Source of the DNA: Candidatus Proximibacter danicus
Lineage (GTDB): Bacteria > Pseudomonadota > Gammaproteobacteria > Burkholderiales > Rhodocyclaceae
Assembly (NCBI GenBank): GCA_016710885.1
Contig: JADJUC010000002.1
Span: 186,001-250,000 of the forward strand
Length of the DNA stretch: 64,000 nucleotides
Direction of reading: 5' to 3'
Position 1 is the first letter of the stretch. Each line of letters starts with the position of its first letter. The position numbers were made by a program, and so were the translations under genes. This document shows, one piece after another, positions 44,418-53,839 of this stretch. A model generated the notes under the pieces. The model was not told where the DNA came from. It searched no databases and saw nothing but the letters and a program-made list of their open reading frames with translations.

Positions 44418-45197
44418 ATGAAAAATGCATCGCCCCTATCGCAGAACCCGCAGCAAACCATCATCATCATTGCCCTGAGTATGCTGATCGCCGCCACCGG
44501 CATCGTCATCCTGGCGCAATACACCGATCTCGATCTGATCATCGCCGATTTTTATTTCGACCCGGTACGCAAGATTTTCCCCTGGGATCAGACCTGGTTC
44601 GGCAAGGATCTCATGCACGGTTACGTCAAAAACGTGATCGTCTGGTTCGGCTTCCTGCTCATTGCAAGCACCCTGTTTGATTTGATCATGCCGCTGCGCC
44701 GCCTGACAGCGCTTGGCCGCCTCAAGCTGCGCTACCTGACACTGGCTGCAGTGCTGGAACCAATACTGGTTCGCTCACTCAAGGAAAACTCCAACCTGCA
44801 CTGCCCACAAGGCATTGACCTCTATGGTGGCAAAGCACCGCTGCTGAAGTTGCTTGACTGGGTACCCGATGGCTGGAGTGCTGGGCATTGCTTCCCCGCC
44901 GGCCACGCCAGTGCCGGCATGTGGCTTTCCGCACTGGCCATCCTCTGGCTGCCCACCCACCCGCGCAAGGCGCTGGCCGGCTTTTTCGCCGGCCTCAGCG
45001 TCGGCCTGGCCATGGGCTGGGTACAACAGATGCGCGGCCAGCATTTCCTGTCGCACACGCTGGCTACTGCCTGGCTCAGCACCGCACTGCTGCTCTTGAT
45101 ACTCGCCGTGTTCTGGCGCCCGATGCAGCGTGCGCTCCAGCAGCGTGCCTTGACCGACACCCCTGAAACTGCACCCGCTCTGGCCTATCAGCAATGA
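44418..45197 (+). CDS. PAP2-family membrane phosphatase (lipid A / undecaprenyl type)
   Basis: The 259-residue protein with about six helices contains a first motif around LVRSLKENSNLHCP, the second motif CFPAGHASAG (family PSGH) and the third RGQHFLSHTLATAW. The His in GHAS and the His in SHTLAT are the catalytic pair. PAP2 proteins of this kind cluster with eptA, removing or recycling a lipid A or undecaprenyl phosphate. The stop overlaps the eptA start (ATGA), so the two are coupled. A PmrA-type box precedes it. Confidence 0.85.
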   Translation: MKNASPLSQNPQQTIIIIALSMLIAATGIVILAQYTDLDLIIADFYFDPVRKIFPWDQTWFGKDLMHGYVKNVIVWFGFLLIASTLFDLIMPLRRLTALGRLKLRYLTLAAVLEPILVRSLKENSNLHCPQGIDLYGGKAPLLKLLDWVPDGWSAGHCFPAGHASAGMWLSALAILWLPTHPRKALAGFFAGLSVGLAMGWVQQMRGQHFLSHTLATAWLSTALLLLILAVFWRPMQRALQQRALTDTPETAPALAYQQ

Positions 45198-46789
45198 TGA
45201 CATTCACGCTCGGCATGAGGCAGCAACCAGCCCACCCGTTTTTGACGCGGATCGCACAGCAGATCAGCACACGCCCGAAACTCGGCGCGGAAACGCTGAT
45301 TCTCCTGATCTGCCTGTGGTTCACCGCCACCAGCAATTCTCTTTTCTGGCAAGCCGCCATGGAGCGGCAAACCGGCAGCTGGACTGAGATAGCCCTTCAC
45401 GGCGCTGCACTGGCACTGCTGCTGACCACGACTCATTTCCTGCTGCTGGCCTGCATCACCCTCCGGCGTGCAGCCAAGCCCTTGCTGGCCATTATCGTCG
45501 TGCTGACAACCTTTGCCAGCCACTACATGGGCAAGTACCACGTCTATCTCGACCCGGACATGCTGCGCAACATCCTGCGTACCGATTATCGTGAAGCCTC
45601 TGAGCTGTTCTCGTGGGGGATGATCCCGGCGCTCCTGGCCTATGCGTTACCTCCGCTCCTGTTGCTCGCCCGCGTCGACATCAAGCCACGGCCGCTGCTG
45701 CGCGCCACCGGCATCCGCCTGTTCAGCCTGCTGCTGGCGATGGCCCTTGCCGGTGCCGCCGGGTTCGCCATTTTCAAGGATTTCTCATCGCTGATGCGCG
45801 AGAAAAAGGAAGTACGCTACCTGATCACACCGGCCAATTACCTGTACTCAAGCGTGCGAGCTGTCGCCAGCGACACGGCAACGGCCAGCAAGGAAAAAGT
45901 CCCAGTCGGCAGCGATGCCGTACTCTCGGCGGCCTGGGCGGAGCACAAGAAACCGGTGCTGATGGTTGTTGTCATCGGCGAAACGGCACGTTCCGCCAAC
46001 TGGGGCTTGTCTGGCTATGCGCGGCAAACCACACCTGAACTGGCCGGGCTCAACGTCATCAACTTCAGCGACGTCACCGCCTGCGGCACCAATACCGAAG
46101 TCTCGGTGCCCTGCATGCTCTCGCCCTACGGACGCAACAACTACGACGAAGCAAAAATCCGCGGCAGCGAGTCACTGCTGCATGTGCTGAAGCGTGCCGG
46201 GCTGCGCACCACCTGGATCGACAACCAGTCCGGCTGCAAGGGAACGTGCGATGGCCTCGAAAACTGGCGGCCGGATGCAAAACTGTCGCCGGCCGACTGC
46301 AACAGCGATGGCTGCCTGGACGGCGCCATGCTCGCCGGTGTTCGCCAATTGGCCGAAAATCATCGTGAAAGCCAGGTGATCTTCCTGCACACGCTGGGCA
46401 ACCATGGCCCGGCTTATTCCAAGCGTTACCCCAAAGCGTTCCAGAAATTCCTGCCGGCGTGTGAATCCTCCGACCTCGGCAAATGCACGCAGCAGGAAAT
46501 CGTCAACGCCTACGACAACGCACTGCTCTACACCGACCATGTACTCGCCCAGACCATCGCCTATCTCAAGACCCAGCAGTCGAACTACGACACGGCGCTG
46601 CTCTACGTTTCCGTCTCGCTCGACACGCAATGCCTCCGTCAGCGTGCAGGCACGGCCATCAGCCATGACCACCTCTTCCACACAACGCTGGCATTGCTCG
46701 ATGTGCAAACCAGCGCACTCGACACCGCTTATGACTTCAGCACCGGATGCACCCCCGGCAACAAGGGAAAAATGGCGGCCCATCATTAA
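45194..46789 (+). CDS. eptA: EptA-like lipid A phosphoethanolamine transferase lacking its DHGE segment
   Basis: Five N-terminal helices and the periplasmic domain are recognisable. VVVIGETARSANWGLSGYAR has the metal Glu, and VTACGTNTEVSVPCMLSPYG has the nucleophile Thr near residue 300. SGCKGTCDG, FLHTLGNHGPAYSKRYP and a C-terminal ISHDHLFHTTLALLDVQTS follow. After LLYVS (about residue 473) the expected block DHGESLGE...LHG.PY..AP is missing in frame, and the text jumps to VSLDTQCLRQRAG. About 40 codons are lost, taking with them the metal-binding Asp-His and the second His. At 531 residues it is correspondingly shorter than typical EptA. Transfer activity would probably be lost. A misassembled collapse is possible. 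Confidence 0.85.
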   Translation: MMTFTLGMRQQPAHPFLTRIAQQISTRPKLGAETLILLICLWFTATSNSLFWQAAMERQTGSWTEIALHGAALALLLTTTHFLLLACITLRRAAKPLLAIIVVLTTFASHYMGKYHVYLDPDMLRNILRTDYREASELFSWGMIPALLAYALPPLLLLARVDIKPRPLLRATGIRLFSLLLAMALAGAAGFAIFKDFSSLMREKKEVRYLITPANYLYSSVRAVASDTATASKEKVPVGSDAVLSAAWAEHKKPVLMVVVIGETARSANWGLSGYARQTTPELAGLNVINFSDVTACGTNTEVSVPCMLSPYGRNNYDEAKIRGSESLLHVLKRAGLRTTWIDNQSGCKGTCDGLENWRPDAKLSPADCNSDGCLDGAMLAGVRQLAENHRESQVIFLHTLGNHGPAYSKRYPKAFQKFLPACESSDLGKCTQQEIVNAYDNALLYTDHVLAQTIAYLKTQQSNYDTALLYVSVSLDTQCLRQRAGTAISHDHLFHTTLALLDVQTSALDTAYDFSTGCTPGNKGKMAAHH

Positions 46790-46944
46790 GCCTGTGTCAG
46801 CTATCTCGCATCATGAGTCAACATACTCGCTGCCAAAGACGGCTTGCAGATTGACCCTTGCCACAATTGCGGTAAATATCTGACCGGAACCCTCTGCTGC
46901 CACCCAATGCCGGCAGCCATTCCCGGCTGACCAAGGATTGACCA

Positions 46945-47607
46945 ATGCGTGTATTGCTTGTTGAAGACGACCCCCTGCTCGGCGACGGTATCCGCGCCGG
47001 GCTGAAGCTTGCTGACTACGCCGTCGACTGGGTGCAAGACGGCGATGCCGCACGGCTGGCGCTGCTCAGCCATGACTACGATGCCTGCGTGCTCGACCTG
47101 GGTCTGCCGAAAAAAGATGGACTGGCCGTGCTCAAGGATTTGCGCAGCCGGGGCAAGACGCTGCCGGTACTGATTCTGACGGCACGTGACACCAACGCCG
47201 ACAAGATTGCCGGGCTTGATGCTGGTGCCGACGACTACCTGACCAAACCCTTTGACCTCGGTGAATTGCAAGCACGCATGCGCGCCCTGATCCGCCGTGC
47301 CGCCGGCGCGGCGACGCCGGTGCTCACTCATGCCGGCGTCAGCCTCGACCCGGCCGGAAAACGGGTCACCAAAGATGGGCAGCCACTGCAACTGTCTGCC
47401 CGTGAATACGCGCTGCTACTCGATCTGATGACCAACCGGAACCAGCTCCGCACCCGCAGCCAGCTGGAAGAAAGCCTCAATGCCTGGGGCGAGGAAAAGG
47501 AAAGCAACACGGTCGAGGTTTACATCCACCACCTGCGCAAGAAGCTGGGCACGGATTTCATTCGCACCGTTCGTGGCCTTGGTTACCAGCTTGGAGATGC
47601 GCCATGA
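46945..47607 (+). CDS. OmpR-family response regulator (PmrA/QseB type)
   Basis: The 220-residue protein has a receiver with VEDDPLLGDGIRAGL, phospho-acceptor Asp51 in ACVLDLGLPKKDGL, Thr in LTARD and Lys in LTKPFDLGEL. The winged-helix domain follows with LSAREYALLLDLM, NTVEVYIHHLRKKLG and IRTVRGLGYQLG. Closest in style to PmrA/QseB. It overlaps the kinase start by four bases and sits in the middle of envelope-modification genes, two of whose promoters carry a matching box, so a regulatory link is likely. Confidence 0.88.
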   Translation: MRVLLVEDDPLLGDGIRAGLKLADYAVDWVQDGDAARLALLSHDYDACVLDLGLPKKDGLAVLKDLRSRGKTLPVLILTARDTNADKIAGLDAGADDYLTKPFDLGELQARMRALIRRAAGAATPVLTHAGVSLDPAGKRVTKDGQPLQLSAREYALLLDLMTNRNQLRTRSQLEESLNAWGEEKESNTVEVYIHHLRKKLGTDFIRTVRGLGYQLGDAP

Positions 47608-48983
47608 GCGCCACCTTGTTCCGTACCCGCTCCCTGCGCTGGCGGCTGCTGCGCTGGGTGACGCTGACCACGATCGTGATCTGGAGCCTGGCTGCCGCAC
47701 TCAGTTACCACCAGGCACGTGCCGAAGTGCAGGAACTGATGGACGGGCAGATTGCCAAGATGGCGCGCCTGCTGCTGGCGCAGATCCATGAAGACACCGC
47801 TTACCTGAAGCGCCTGCCGGAAAACATGGCCAGCCTGCGCGGCACCAAATCGCGGCGCAGCGAACTGCCGCTGGAATTCCAGATCGGATACGCCGATGGC
47901 ACGGTCCTCGTGCGCTCGCCCAAGGCGCCGGGAACACCGCTGACACGGTCGCTCGGCTACGCCAATGTTGAACATGAAGGCAAACCGTGGCGTAGCCTGA
48001 TGCTGGAAACAGCTGATGGCCGCTACCGGGTACAGGTTGCTCATTCCTTCCAGACCCGCGACCGGGAAGCCCTGGAAATCGCCACCAAGACGGTGCTGCC
48101 GCTGGCGCTGCTGCTGCCGCTGATGATCGCCTTGCTCTATTTTGCGATCCGGCGCGGTCTGAAACCACTGGACGAGCTGGCTGACGATGTAGCTTCGCGC
48201 TCACCGGACAATCTGGCAACCTTGCAACCGGCCACCGAACTGCTTGAAACCCGGCCACTGGTCAGTTCGCTCAACCGACTACTCAGCCGGCTGGCTACCA
48301 CCCTCGATAACGAACGTCGCTTTACTGCCGACGCAGCACATGAGCTGCGCACCCCGCTGGCAGCACTGAAGGTGCAGGCACAGGTGGCACTGGCCACCCG
48401 CGATCCGGAAGAAAGCCGGCACGCCATGGCGCAGGTACTGGCCGGCGCTGACCGCAGCACTCGACTGGTCGAACAGCTGCTGCGCCTCGCCCGCCTGGAC
48501 CCGCTGGTGCAATTACCTGACCCGCAGCCGATCGACCTCGCCGACCTTGCGTACACCACGATCGAAAACGCCCGGGATGCGGCCTCCGCAAAACAACAGA
48601 AGTTGACACTGAGCGCACCTGAAAGTGGCCCGCAAATCAGCGGCGACCCGGATTTGCTGGCCGTGGTGCTGCGCAATCTGGTGGACAATGCACTCCGCTA
48701 TACACCGGCTGGTGGCCATATCAGTGTCAGCACCGGGCTGGAGCACGGCACCCCGTTTATGGCGGTCACTGACAACGGCCCCGGCGCCCCGGAAAAAGAT
48801 CTGCCACGCCTTGGCAACCGCTTCTACCGCAGCAGCGAAGCTGGCGGCGAGGGTAGTGGGCTCGGCCTGGCCATCGTCGGCCGCATCGCCGAACTTCACG
48901 GTGCCCGGCTGCACCTGAGCAATGGCAGCCAGGGCGGATTCACTGCCCGGATCGATTGGCAAGTCTTGCCACCCGCCCCTTAA
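47604..48983 (+). CDS. Sensor histidine kinase (PmrB/QseC type)
   Basis: The 459-residue protein has two transmembrane helices flanking a periplasmic domain (about residues 35-170). A HAMP-like linker is followed by a HisKA domain with His about residue 246 in FTADAAHELRTPLAALK. The ATPase has NLVDNALRYTPAGG, VTDNGPGAPEKDLP, RFYRSSEAGGEGSGLGLAIV. Partner of the regulator it overlaps. The stimulus is unknown; Fe(III), polymyxin or QseC-type signals are possibilities by family. Confidence 0.88.
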   Translation: MSATLFRTRSLRWRLLRWVTLTTIVIWSLAAALSYHQARAEVQELMDGQIAKMARLLLAQIHEDTAYLKRLPENMASLRGTKSRRSELPLEFQIGYADGTVLVRSPKAPGTPLTRSLGYANVEHEGKPWRSLMLETADGRYRVQVAHSFQTRDREALEIATKTVLPLALLLPLMIALLYFAIRRGLKPLDELADDVASRSPDNLATLQPATELLETRPLVSSLNRLLSRLATTLDNERRFTADAAHELRTPLAALKVQAQVALATRDPEESRHAMAQVLAGADRSTRLVEQLLRLARLDPLVQLPDPQPIDLADLAYTTIENARDAASAKQQKLTLSAPESGPQISGDPDLLAVVLRNLVDNALRYTPAGGHISVSTGLEHGTPFMAVTDNGPGAPEKDLPRLGNRFYRSSEAGGEGSGLGLAIVGRIAELHGARLHLSNGSQGGFTARIDWQVLPPAP

Positions 48984-49044
48984 GCCAGATTTCAGATTCG
49001 TTCGCCACAATGCGGCCGGGCATTGAAAAGCGAAGGAATCCGGC

Positions 49045-50769
49045 ATGGCGCAGGCAGCAGCACTCAATTGTTCAAGCAGCAAAAGCAGCAATACCGACTG
49101 GCGCGGGATTGGCCTCGTTTTTCTCTTCTTCTGGTACTTCTCTGGCGTGCACCACCTGCTGCTGCAGGCGATTGATGCCATTTCCTTCGCTTCCTTCCGC
49201 CTAGCGACGGTGGCCAGCGCGCTGTGGCTGATTCCGGTCTTGCTTGCTCCCAAGTACACCCGCCAGATCACTGCGGCGATCGGCCTTGTGCTCTGGGCCT
49301 TTTCGCTGATCAGCCTCGGCTACTTCTTCATCTATCACAACGAGTTTTCGCAGAGTGTTCTGTTCATCATCTTCGAATCCAACCCGGCGGAAGCGAGTGA
49401 ATATGCAGCACAGTATTTTGCCTGGTGGATGCCCCCAGCCTTCTTCATCTACTCGCTGCTTGCGTGGCTGATCTGGCGAAAGCTGCGCCCCCTGAGCATT
49501 TCCAGGAAACGGGCGGGGCTGATTATTGCGCTACTGGCGGGGATGCTTTTTGTGTACCCGCAGTACAAGCATGTGCGGGGCGGCGTTATTTCATCAGCGG
49601 CCGCGGCAGAGAGCATTGTCAAACGCATGGAACCTGCCGTTCCCTGGCAGATCCTCGTCGGCTATTCGGAATATCGACAGCAACTGGCTGCGGTAGAGGC
49701 ACTGGTGGCGAAGAACAACGAAATCCCGCCAGTCAGCAATCTGAGCGACCCTAACGGCAGCACACCGAGCACACTGGTGCTGGTCATCGGCGAATCAACC
49801 AACCGCCAGCACATGAGCCTCTATGGTTACCACCGCCAGACCACCCCGCGTCTCGATGCCCTGCGCCAGGAACTGACCGTCTTCGAGAACGTGGTGGCAT
49901 CCCGCCCCTACACCATCGAAACACTGCAGCAGGCGCTGACCTTTGCCGACCAGGAAAACCCGGATCTTTACCTGAGCACACCCTCACTGATGAACATCAT
50001 GAAGCAGGCGGGTTATCGCACCTACTGGATCACCAACCAGCAGACGATGACCCAGCGCAACACGATGCTCACCAATTTTTCGAAACAGACCGATGAGCAG
50101 GTGTACCTGAACAACACCCGGGTACAGAATTCGCGCGCCTACGACGGTGCCGTACTCGACCCTTTCAGCAAGGTGCTGGCGGATGGCGTGGAAAAACGTT
50201 TCATCATCGTGCATCTGCTCGGTACACACATGCGCTACGAGTTCCGCTATCCGCCGGAAGACGAGTATTTCAAAGGCCGCGATGATCTGCCCGAGTGGGC
50301 CGACGCCGAGCGCACCCAGTTCATCAACGAATACGACAATGCCGTGCGCTATAACGACTTTGTCGTCAGCAGCCTGATCGAACGCCTGCGTGGCACGCAA
50401 CTGAAAAGCCAGATGCTCTATTTTGCCGACCACGGCGAAGATGTCTTCGACACACCACCGCACAAATTTGTTGGTCGCGACGAAGCCAAGCCGACACCGG
50501 CGATGTACACCGTGCCCTTCCTGGTCTGGCAATCGGAGGCATGGCGCCAGGCGAACCCACAACCGCTTGCCGGCGTGACCCATCGTCCCTACCAGACCGC
50601 ACACCTGATTCACACCTGGGCAGAACTTGTCGGCCTGTCATTTGACGGGCTGGATTCAAGCAAAAGCGTGATCAGCCCGAAATTTCAGGAGCGGCCACTG
50701 CTCGTTGGCGATCCATCGGCCCCCAAGGGCTTGATCGACCTGCGGCCGCTGCTCAATCAGACAAAATAA
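49045..50769 (+). CDS. Sulfatase-fold phosphoethanolamine transferase (CptA-like)
   Basis: The 574-residue protein has five N-terminal helices and a periplasmic sulfatase-fold domain with LVLVIGESTNRQHMSLYGYH, YTIETLQQALTFA with the Thr nucleophile, VHLLGTHMRYEFRYP and an intact FADHGEDVFDTP. The metal-binding residues missing from the upstream EptA are present here. The CptA/EptC group adds phosphoethanolamine to LPS core sugars. It follows the two-component genes with only 61 bases between, and a CTTAAG half-site overlaps the kinase stop. Confidence 0.85.
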   Translation: MAQAAALNCSSSKSSNTDWRGIGLVFLFFWYFSGVHHLLLQAIDAISFASFRLATVASALWLIPVLLAPKYTRQITAAIGLVLWAFSLISLGYFFIYHNEFSQSVLFIIFESNPAEASEYAAQYFAWWMPPAFFIYSLLAWLIWRKLRPLSISRKRAGLIIALLAGMLFVYPQYKHVRGGVISSAAAAESIVKRMEPAVPWQILVGYSEYRQQLAAVEALVAKNNEIPPVSNLSDPNGSTPSTLVLVIGESTNRQHMSLYGYHRQTTPRLDALRQELTVFENVVASRPYTIETLQQALTFADQENPDLYLSTPSLMNIMKQAGYRTYWITNQQTMTQRNTMLTNFSKQTDEQVYLNNTRVQNSRAYDGAVLDPFSKVLADGVEKRFIIVHLLGTHMRYEFRYPPEDEYFKGRDDLPEWADAERTQFINEYDNAVRYNDFVVSSLIERLRGTQLKSQMLYFADHGEDVFDTPPHKFVGRDEAKPTPAMYTVPFLVWQSEAWRQANPQPLAGVTHRPYQTAHLIHTWAELVGLSFDGLDSSKSVISPKFQERPLLVGDPSAPKGLIDLRPLLNQTK

Positions 50770-50869
50770 TCATCGAATAACCAAGGAGTTAACAAAGGCT
50801 CTTTCTTATTTCCGGCAATCGCAGATAATGCGCGACATTTCCACCCGCAATTTTTCTGCGAGACCCCCG

Positions 50870-51280
50870 ATGGCACTCCTTCAGACCATCATCCGGACGG
50901 AAGACAATCGTGTCTTCTACGACATGCCCGAAAGCAGCCCCTGCACCGATTGTGGTGCCTGCTGCCGCCATTTCCGGGTGTCCTTCTATCAGGGCGAGCT
51001 CGACAGCTTCAGTGGCGGCACGGTACCGGCAGCAATGACTTCGCCAGTGACGCCTTTTCTCGTCTGCATGCAAGGCACCGAATACGGCAAGGGGCGCTGC
51101 ATCGCGCTGCAACCCGACAACCGCTGTGCCATTTACGAGAACCGCCCCAGCCCCTGCCGCGAATTTCCGGTTTATATGGAAGATGGTTCCCTGAACCCGA
51201 AATGTCTGGAGTTGCGCACCGGGCACGGCATCGGCCTGCCAGAACCGGATCAGCCGGAGCCACCACTCAAGGCTGCCTGA
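50870..51280 (+). CDS. YkgJ-family cysteine cluster protein
   Basis: The 136-residue protein (from ATG 50870) contains PCTDCGACCRHFRVSFYQGE with a CxxCxxCC cluster. GRCIALQPDNRCAIYENRPS, PCREFPVY and a late Cys follow, the eight-Cys UPF0153/YkgJ pattern that probably binds a metal or Fe-S cluster. The role is unknown. ATG 50828 would add 14 residues and is an alternative start. Its 3' end overlaps sulP on the other strand by 14 bases. Confidence 0.85.
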   Translation: MALLQTIIRTEDNRVFYDMPESSPCTDCGACCRHFRVSFYQGELDSFSGGTVPAAMTSPVTPFLVCMQGTEYGKGRCIALQPDNRCAIYENRPSPCREFPVYMEDGSLNPKCLELRTGHGIGLPEPDQPEPPLKAA

Positions 51281-52988
51281 GTTTTTCAAACGCCTCGTTT
51301 GTAGACAGAAAAACCTCGCCGGAAAGCACCGGCCACAGGGCAGATCGCTTCAATCTGTCTTGCACCGGCCCTTTCACTTCGGCCAGATGCATGCGGATGC
51401 CGCGGTCCTGCAGGTCTTCATTCAGTTCGGCAAACACATCGACGGCAGTGGAATCCATGCGATTGACCGCGCTCATCACCAGCACCAGATCGGTGACCGG
51501 GGCTGATTCACGCTGCAGATTCTCCAGTTCATGCAGCAAACGCGCCTCAACGGCGGCAAGGTTGCCGAAAAAAAGCTTTTCGTCGACGCGCAGGAAGAGC
51601 ACACCGGGGATGGTTTCTACCTCGTAGCGCTCAACATTGCGGAAGTGCTCACTACCGGCAATGCGCCCCATGACCGCCATATGTGGCTGACTGGAACGAT
51701 AGAGCACGGTGCCGGTAGACAACACGATACCGGCCACGATGCCGATCTCCAGACCGAAGACCAGTACGCCCAACACCGTGCCGAGATAGGCAAAGGCATC
51801 AGCACGGTCGTAGGCCCAGGCCTGACGCAAGGTTTTGAGATCAACCATGGTCCAGGCCGCCATGATGATGCTGGCCGCCAGCACCGCCAGCGGCAGCCGC
51901 TCCAGCCAGTGCGCCAACCCGAGCACCACGGCAATCATGGTCAGCGCGGTGACAATGCTGGCCAGCGGCGTTTGTGCCCCGGCTGCCACATTCACCGCCG
52001 AGCGGGTCAGCCCGCCGCCGACCGGCATGCCGCCGTGGAAGGCAGCAACCACATTGGCCGCACCCAGCCCGAGCAGTTCGGCATTGGCATCAACACGTTC
52101 CCGACGCTTGATGGCCAGGGCCTGCGCGACCGCGATGCCCTGCACCATGCCAATCAGCGCCATGATCAAGGCCGGCAGCAACAGCGTTTTGATGCTGGCA
52201 AAAGTGGGCAGGAAAAAATCGAATCCGGGCAGGCCTTCAACCACATTACCGACCACCGCTACGCCAAAGCGCGAATCGAGTTCGAGGCCGATCACGGTCA
52301 GCGTACCCGCCAGCACCACCACCAGCGGCATGACGCGGATGACCACCACCGCGCGCACCGCGCTCATGCCGGCATGCACCAGCAGCGCACCGAGCCGGGC
52401 TTTTGACAGGACCAGCAGTAACAAAGCCCCCAGCCCCACAGCCAGCGTCGGCAGATGACTTTGCGCCAGACCGTCGAACAATGCCGTCACCATCTGCCAG
52501 GTGTTACCACCGGCCACCGGAACCCCCAGCAAACGCCCGAGTTGGCTGATGACGATGAGTACTGCCGAACCGGAAACAAAACCGCTGATCACCGGCCGGC
52601 TGAGCAGTTGCGAAAGGAAGCCGAAGCGCAGCAGGCCGCAGGCCAGCATCACCGCCCCGGAAAGCAAAGACAGGGCCGCCGCCAAGCTCAGATATTCGGG
52701 GGAGCCGGGCACTGCCAGCGGGCTGAGTACCGAATAGGTCATGATCGCCGTAATCGCCACCGGCCCCACCGCCTGCACCATGCTGCTGCCGAGCAGCGCA
52801 TAGGCAATCACCGGAAAGATGCTGACATACAAGCCAAACTGCGGCGGCAAGCCGGCCAGCAGCGCGTAGGCCAGACTCTGCGGAATGACCAGCACGGCCA
52901 CGATCAAGCCTGCCGAGAGGTCGGCAGAAAATTTGTCCTTCGAATAGTGGCTGGCCCAACGAGGCAACCAGCGTAAAGAAATCCTCAT
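51267..52988 (-). CDS. SulP-family anion permease with STAS domain
   Basis: At 573 residues it has ten to twelve helices. The SulP signature is in KDKFSADLSAGLIVAVLVIPQ and SLAYALLAGLPPQFGLYVS. ANVVAAFHGGMPVGGGLTRS and the C-terminal STAS domain with the Ser phosphorylation motif VNRMDSTAVDVFAELNEDL follow. It transports sulfate or bicarbonate or other anions; no carbonic anhydrase or sulfur gene is adjacent to decide. I start at ATG 52988 (MRISLRWLP); ATG 53045 would add 19 atypical residues. Confidence 0.9.
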   Translation of the reverse strand: MRISLRWLPRWASHYSKDKFSADLSAGLIVAVLVIPQSLAYALLAGLPPQFGLYVSIFPVIAYALLGSSMVQAVGPVAITAIMTYSVLSPLAVPGSPEYLSLAAALSLLSGAVMLACGLLRFGFLSQLLSRPVISGFVSGSAVLIVISQLGRLLGVPVAGGNTWQMVTALFDGLAQSHLPTLAVGLGALLLLVLSKARLGALLVHAGMSAVRAVVVIRVMPLVVVLAGTLTVIGLELDSRFGVAVVGNVVEGLPGFDFFLPTFASIKTLLLPALIMALIGMVQGIAVAQALAIKRRERVDANAELLGLGAANVVAAFHGGMPVGGGLTRSAVNVAAGAQTPLASIVTALTMIAVVLGLAHWLERLPLAVLAASIIMAAWTMVDLKTLRQAWAYDRADAFAYLGTVLGVLVFGLEIGIVAGIVLSTGTVLYRSSQPHMAVMGRIAGSEHFRNVERYEVETIPGVLFLRVDEKLFFGNLAAVEARLLHELENLQRESAPVTDLVLVMSAVNRMDSTAVDVFAELNEDLQDRGIRMHLAEVKGPVQDRLKRSALWPVLSGEVFLSTNEAFEKLRQP

Positions 52989-53115
52989 TGACGTAGCAGG
53001 CGGCGAGAAAGTTGGTGGGGCATCACTTGCGGCGGTATGGCACAAGGGTACTACGGAGCCAGCGCCAGCATAACGCCTTCGAAAACATCACATACCGCAG
53101 GTGGTGCGTGCAGCA

Positions 53116-53793
53116 TCAGACCATCCCCCGCTCCGCCAGCGACAGCGGCGGCATCGTGCCGGCGACGATGAAGTGATCGAGCAGGCGCACATCGACCAGA
53201 TTCAAGGCGTCCTTCAGCGCACGCGTCAGCGTTACATCAGCGCTTGAGGGTTCGGCTACCCCGGAGGGATGGTTGTGGGCGAGGATCACCGCCGCCGCAT
53301 TGTGGGCAAGTGCCCGTTTCACCACTTCCCGCGGATAAACCGAGGTTTGCGTCAGCGTGCCGCGAAAAAGCTCTTCGGTCGCGATCAGTCGGTTCTGTGC
53401 GTCCAGCCACATGGCCAGAAAGACTTCGTGTGCGCGGCCACCGAGGATCAGGCGCAGGTAGTCGCGCACCGCTTGTGGCGAGGAAAGCAGTTCGCGGGCA
53501 GAGAGTTGTTCGCCCAGTGCGCGCTTGGCCATTTCAAGCACTGCCTGCAACTGCGCGTACTTGGCCTCACCCATGCCGGGCACGGCGGCAAATTCAGCCA
53601 TCGATGCCGAGAACAACCGGTTCAGGCTGCCAAAGCGGGCGATCAACTCGCGCCCAAGATCAACCGCACTTTTCCCCTTCATGCCGACACGCAGGAAGAT
53701 GGCCAGCAGTTCGGCATCCGAGAGCACGCCAGCCCCCTGCGCCAGCAGGCGTTCGCGCGGTCGCTCGTCCTCAGGCCAGTCGGTAATCGCCAT
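53116..53793 (-). CDS. radC: RadC-family JAB/MPN-domain protein
   Basis: The 225-residue protein starts [20 protein letters not shown]. It has a helix-hairpin-helix region and the MPN domain with zinc ligands in [19 protein letters not shown] and a downstream LLDHFIVAG. The family is widespread. The DNA-repair role originally proposed for RadC is doubtful. ATG 53793 matches the usual start; longer upstream frames overlap the coaBC promoter. Confidence 0.93.
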   Translation of the reverse strand: MAITDWPEDERPRERLLAQGAGVLSDAELLAIFLRVGMKGKSAVDLGRELIARFGSLNRLFSASMAEFAAVPGMGEAKYAQLQAVLEMAKRALGEQLSARELLSSPQAVRDYLRLILGGRAHEVFLAMWLDAQNRLIATEELFRGTLTQTSVYPREVVKRALAHNAAAVILAHNHPSGVAEPSSADVTLTRALKDALNLVDVRLLDHFIVAGTMPPLSLAERGMV

Positions 53794-53839
53794 GCCGGTT
53801 TCCCTCACGTACAATGGATCGATCAAGCATTCTACCCAG

